A DNA stretch of 8,792 nt from Candidatus Bipolaricaulota bacterium. GTDB lineage: Bacteria; Bipolaricaulota; Bipolaricaulia; Bipolaricaulales; Bipolaricaulaceae. Shown one piece after another: positions 5,997 through 8,792 of this stretch. Numbering within the stretch: the first letter of the stretch is position 1; each line of letters opens with the position of its first letter. The position numbers and the translations under genes were made by a program. The DNA lies in the NCBI GenBank assembly GCA_021163465.1, contig JAGGWU010000174.1, positions 1-8,792 on the forward strand, written 5' to 3'. The notes below the pieces were generated by a model. That model searched no databases, was not told the DNA's origin, and saw nothing but the letters and a program-made list of their open reading frames with translations.

Positions 5997-8252
5997 ATGT
6001 CCAATTCCGTAAAGATGAAACAAGTGATCATCGTGGAGTCGCCGACCAAAGCCCGCACCATCGGCCAGTATTTGGGCAAGGGCTTCTCCGTGCTCTCCTC
6101 CAAGGGACACGTGCGCGACCTCCCCGAGCGGGAACTCGGGGTAGACATCGAGAACGGTTTCCGTCCCAAGTGGGTTGTGAAAAACAAAAAGCTCATCCGG
6201 GAACTGAAGAAAGCCGTTTCCGACGCGGCCAGGGTATATCTCGCCACCGACCCCGACCGCGAAGGCGAGGCCATCGCCTTCGATCTAATGGAGCTTTTGG
6301 CCGATGGGAACCGGGACAGGTTCGCGAGGATCCTCCTGCACGAGATCACCCCCAAGGCGGTACGGGAGGCCCTGGAGGCCCCGGGGGAGATCGATCTGCG
6401 GAAAGTGGAGGCCCAACGGACCCGCCGGATCCTGGACAGGCTGGTGGGCTACAAGATAAGTCCCCTCCTCTCCCGGGTGTTGGCGGGAAGCAAATACGAG
6501 GGGCTCTCGGCCGGGAGGGTCCAATCGGTGGCGCTGCGTTTCATCTGTGATCGTGAGCTCGAGATCCAGGATTTCGTCCCCGAGCCTTACTGGGAGATCG
6601 AAGTGGGCTTCGCCACCGACCCCCCCTTCACCGCAAGGCTCAAGGGGAAGCTGACGGATCCGGACAAGGTAAAGCGGATCCTCGAGGAGTTATCCGGGGC
6701 CGAGTTCCGAATCGTCTCCCGGGAGGAGAAGGAGGTGGTGCGCAAGCCACCACCCCCGTTCATCACCTCGACCCTGCAGCAGGCGGCCTCGAGTGAGCTC
6801 GGGTTCTCCCCTTCCCGCACCATGCGCGTGGCCCAGGAGCTTTACGAGGGCGTGGACATCGGGGGAAGGTCGGTGGGGCTCATCACCTACATGCGCACCG
6901 ACTCGGTCCGGGTGGCGGAATCCGCCATCGCCCAAGCCCGAAAGTTCATCGCCGAAAAGTTCGGGAAGGAATACCTATCCCCGAAGCCGCGGATCTTCCG
7001 AAACAAGCGCCGTTCCCAGGATGCCCACGAAGCCATCAGGCCCACCGACGTCTCCCGGACCCCGGAGGAGGTGGCGGGGTACCTCACCCCGGACCAGCGC
7101 AAGCTCTACGACCTCATCTGGAGACGGTTCCTGGCCACCCAGATGGCGGATGGGATCTGGAAACGGTACCGGGTGGTCTTGAAGGCGGGGGATCACGAGT
7201 TCGTGGCCTCTACTTCCTTCCCCGCGTTCAAGGGGTTCGCCGAGGTGCTGCGGGTGGGGAAGCTGGAGGACGAGGGGAATCCTCTCCCCGAGGGCCTTCG
7301 GGAGGGAACGGTCCTGTCCGCGGCCGAGATCCTTCCCCACGAGAAGTACACCGAGCCCCCCAAGCGCTACACCGAAGGCTCCCTGGTCAAAAAGCTGGAG
7401 CAGGAGGGTGTGGGCCGGCCCAGCACCTACGCCCAGATCGTGTCGGTGATTCAGGAGCGGGGTTATGTGGTCAAGGAGAAGGGGGCACTGCGGCCGACCC
7501 TTCTTGGGTTCATCGTGGCCGACTTCCTCCGGGAGTACTTTCCCGAGACGGTCCAGGAGAACTTCACCGCCGAGATGGAGGAGTTCCTCGACCTGATACA
7601 GGAAGGGGAGGCCCGGGGGAAGGAAGTGCTCCAGCGGTTCTATGCCGCGTTGGCGGAGCGGCTGAAGGTGGTGGAGGAGAAGATAGGGGGCGGGAAGAAA
7701 CCTTTTCAAGCCCTGACGGACGTTCCCTGTCCGAAGTGCGGTGCTCCCATGGAGGTGCGGATCTGGAAAGGGGCCCTGTATCTTGGGTGCAGTCGCTACC
7801 CCGAGTGCAAGACAACAAGGCCCCTGCCGCCCCGCTTCTCTTACCGTTACCGGCGGGAGCGGATCGAGCTCGCCGAAGGGCTCGCCCAGGCTTCCGAGGC
7901 CCCCGATCTCCCCTGTCCCGAATGTGGGGGCAGGATGGAGCTCAAGCACGGGCGTTACGGAAGGTACCTTTCCTGCAAGTCATGCGGCCACACCATGCCC
8001 GTCCCCACCGGGGTTACCTGCCCCGCCTGTGGGAAGGGGGAGCTTGTGGAGCGCTTCTCCCGCAAGAACGGGCGCACCTTCTACGCGTGCTCCAATTACC
8101 CCGACTGCAGGTTCACCCTCCCGGGGAAACCGTTGGGCCCTTGTGGGGAATGCGGTAAAGGCGTCCTCTACGAGGATCCCAAGCGGGGCCTCATCTGTTC
8201 AAACCCCGAGTGTAAGGGCTCCGCCGTCCCTACTCCTCGGCCAGCAACCTGA
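5997..8252 (+). CDS. topA: DNA topoisomerase I (type IA)
   Basis: A 751-residue enzyme that relaxes negative supercoils by cutting and rejoining one strand. The N-terminal Toprim domain shows VESPTKA with Glu14 and TDPDREGE with Asp85, Asp87 and Glu89. The catalytic tyrosine is Tyr298 in LITYMRTDS, with Arg300 beside it. The core continues through DAHEAIRPT (342-350) and EQEGVGRPSTYA (468-479). The C-terminal third carries four C4 zinc ribbons: Cys578/581/598/604, Cys640/643/660/663, Cys675/678/698/704 and Cys716/719/734/739, which bind single-stranded DNA in relatives. The start at 5997 is chosen for its upstream GGAAAGGAAG; a second ATG at 6015 lacks a good ribosome site. It lies 19 bases after maf, and its last 23 bases overlap the converging sigma-factor gene. 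Confidence 0.97.
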   Translation: MSNSVKMKQVIIVESPTKARTIGQYLGKGFSVLSSKGHVRDLPERELGVDIENGFRPKWVVKNKKLIRELKKAVSDAARVYLATDPDREGEAIAFDLMELLADGNRDRFARILLHEITPKAVREALEAPGEIDLRKVEAQRTRRILDRLVGYKISPLLSRVLAGSKYEGLSAGRVQSVALRFICDRELEIQDFVPEPYWEIEVGFATDPPFTARLKGKLTDPDKVKRILEELSGAEFRIVSREEKEVVRKPPPPFITSTLQQAASSELGFSPSRTMRVAQELYEGVDIGGRSVGLITYMRTDSVRVAESAIAQARKFIAEKFGKEYLSPKPRIFRNKRRSQDAHEAIRPTDVSRTPEEVAGYLTPDQRKLYDLIWRRFLATQMADGIWKRYRVVLKAGDHEFVASTSFPAFKGFAEVLRVGKLEDEGNPLPEGLREGTVLSAAEILPHEKYTEPPKRYTEGSLVKKLEQEGVGRPSTYAQIVSVIQERGYVVKEKGALRPTLLGFIVADFLREYFPETVQENFTAEMEEFLDLIQEGEARGKEVLQRFYAALAERLKVVEEKIGGGKKPFQALTDVPCPKCGAPMEVRIWKGALYLGCSRYPECKTTRPLPPRFSYRYRRERIELAEGLAQASEAPDLPCPECGGRMELKHGRYGRYLSCKSCGHTMPVPTGVTCPACGKGELVERFSRKNGRTFYACSNYPDCRFTLPGKPLGPCGECGKGVLYEDPKRGLICSNPECKGSAVPTPRPAT

Positions 8253-8792
8253 ACCGCTCGAGCTTCTGGAGGAGCTCCGAGCCCTTCAGCTTCTCGAGGG
8301 CCTCCTTCTGGATCTGGCGCACCCTTTCCCGGGAGATCCCGAAGATCTCCCCCACCTCGTCCAGGGTCTTGGGGGGCTGGCCGTCGAGGCCGTAGCGGAG
8401 CTCGAGGATCCTCCGCTCCCTGGGGGTGAGGTACTCCTTCAGGGCCCGGCGGAGCTCCTGCTGCAGGAGCTCCTTGAAGGTCTCCTTGGTGGGGGAGACG
8501 GCGCCCTCGTCGGCGATGAAGTCCCCCAGGACCGAGCCCTCGTCGTCGTAGCCGATGGGGGTATCGAGCGAGGCGGTGTAGTGGGCGGTGCGCTTGGCCT
8601 TGATGATGTTCTCCACGGTGGTATCGAGCTCGTCGGCCAGCTCCTCCAGGGAAGGGGCCTCGCCGTGCTCTTTGATGTGGTCGCGCTCGGCCTGATAGAT
8701 TTTGCGGATGAGCTCGTTGATGTGGGTGGGAACGCGGATGGTGCGGGAGCGGTTAGTAATCGCCCGCAGGATCGCCTGGCGGATCCACCAGG
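8230..8792 (-). CDS. rpoD: RNA polymerase sigma-70 family factor (RpoD/SigA-type), 3' part only
   Basis: The gene is cut by the right edge; 186 codons remain, entering in frame at 8790. The first residues, WWIRQAI, are region 2.4, which reads the promoter -10 element. RTIRVPTHINELI is the 2.4/3.0 boundary. Region 3 includes PSLEELADELD. The conserved SLDTPIG and FIADE linker follows, then region 4.1 (LTPRERRILELRYGL) and the 4.2 helix-turn-helix (TLDEVGEIFGISRERVRQIQ) that reads the -35 element. This is a group 1 or group 2 sigma factor. The end RQIQKEALEKLK departs from the RQIEAKALRKLR typical of primary factors and is closer to group 2, so the symbol is tentative. In region 2.4, Leu stands where Escherichia coli RpoD has Thr440. 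An internal GTG at 8616 is not the start, because homology continues upstream of it. The 3' end overlaps topA by 23 bases. Confidence 0.92.
   Translation of the reverse strand, partial: WWIRQAILRAITNRSRTIRVPTHINELIRKIYQAERDHIKEHGEAPSLEELADELDTTVENIIKAKRTAHYTASLDTPIGYDDEGSVLGDFIADEGAVSPTKETFKELLQQELRRALKEYLTPRERRILELRYGLDGQPPKTLDEVGEIFGISRERVRQIQKEALEKLKGSELLQKLERFRLLAEE

Noticed and set aside
5369..6355. A 328-codon minus-strand open frame across maf and the start of topA
   Set aside because: It overlaps two genes with full diagnostic motifs on the plus strand and looks like a codon-bias shadow.
6975..7949. A 324-codon minus-strand open frame inside topA
   Set aside because: It has a Gly/Leu/Pro-rich shadow composition and is fully covered by the topA core and zinc-ribbon coding sequence.
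8230..8616. A separate 128-residue regulator starting at a GTG at 8616
   Set aside because: The frame stays open to the window edge and encodes sigma region 2.4 and 3 upstream, so this is the internal part of a longer sigma factor gene.
1..8792. Mobile element, CRISPR array or phage-defence system
   Set aside because: I saw no direct-repeat array, terminal inverted repeats, transposase, integrase or nuclease/helicase pairs. The tRNA 3' end is not duplicated in the window as an attachment site.

Overview
This is an ordinary-chromosome window from a GC-rich bacterium with very tightly packed genes. It holds one tRNA, eight protein genes that are intact or cut only by the window edge, and one secreted-protein gene broken by a frameshift. 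I see no mobile element, phage gene, CRISPR array or rRNA. The genes (sigma-70 family factor, topoisomerase I with C4 zinc ribbons, Maf, NAD kinase, histone-deacetylase-fold hydrolase, NitT/TauT-type ABC transporter) are bacterial. The GC-rich coding and compactness would suit a thermophilic or uncultivated deep-branching lineage such as Bipolaricaulota, or a Deinococcota-like bacterium, but nothing here settles the phylum.

Layout: tRNA-Arg(UCU) (24-97) is followed by a small FMN split-barrel (general stress protein 26-like) gene on the plus strand (137-559). It converges on a minus-strand operon read right to left: periplasmic binding protein (3857-2844), ABC ATPase (2847-2107), permease (2110-1346) and NAD kinase (1362-556). 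Every junction in this operon is a stop/start overlap of 4, 4 or 17 bases. A divergent gap (3858-4009) separates it from a plus-strand gene for a small exported protein of unknown function whose reading frame is broken near 4184. That gene converges on a minus-strand HDAC-family deacetylase (5385-4525). The deacetylase starts on the same CATG as the plus-strand maf gene (5384-5977), which is followed after 19 bases by topA (5997-8252). topA converges on the 3' part of an rpoD/sigA-type sigma factor gene (8792-8230), which runs off the right edge.

How it works together: the binding protein, ATPase and permease make one importer, and nadK is translationally linked to it. Maf (a house-cleaning nucleotide pyrophosphatase) and TopA form a second unit. 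All three convergent gene pairs overlap at their stops, so there is no room for ordinary terminators between them.

The most interesting signal is in transcription starts. Four first-in-unit genes have a -10-like hexamer only 8-9 bases before the ATG and no clear ribosome binding site, which predicts leaderless mRNAs. Genes inside operons have Shine-Dalgarno sequences instead. At the HDAC/maf pair the two such promoters face each other across a shared CATG inside the palindrome CCATGGCCATGG, so each promoter lies inside the other gene's coding sequence and the two should be mutually exclusive.
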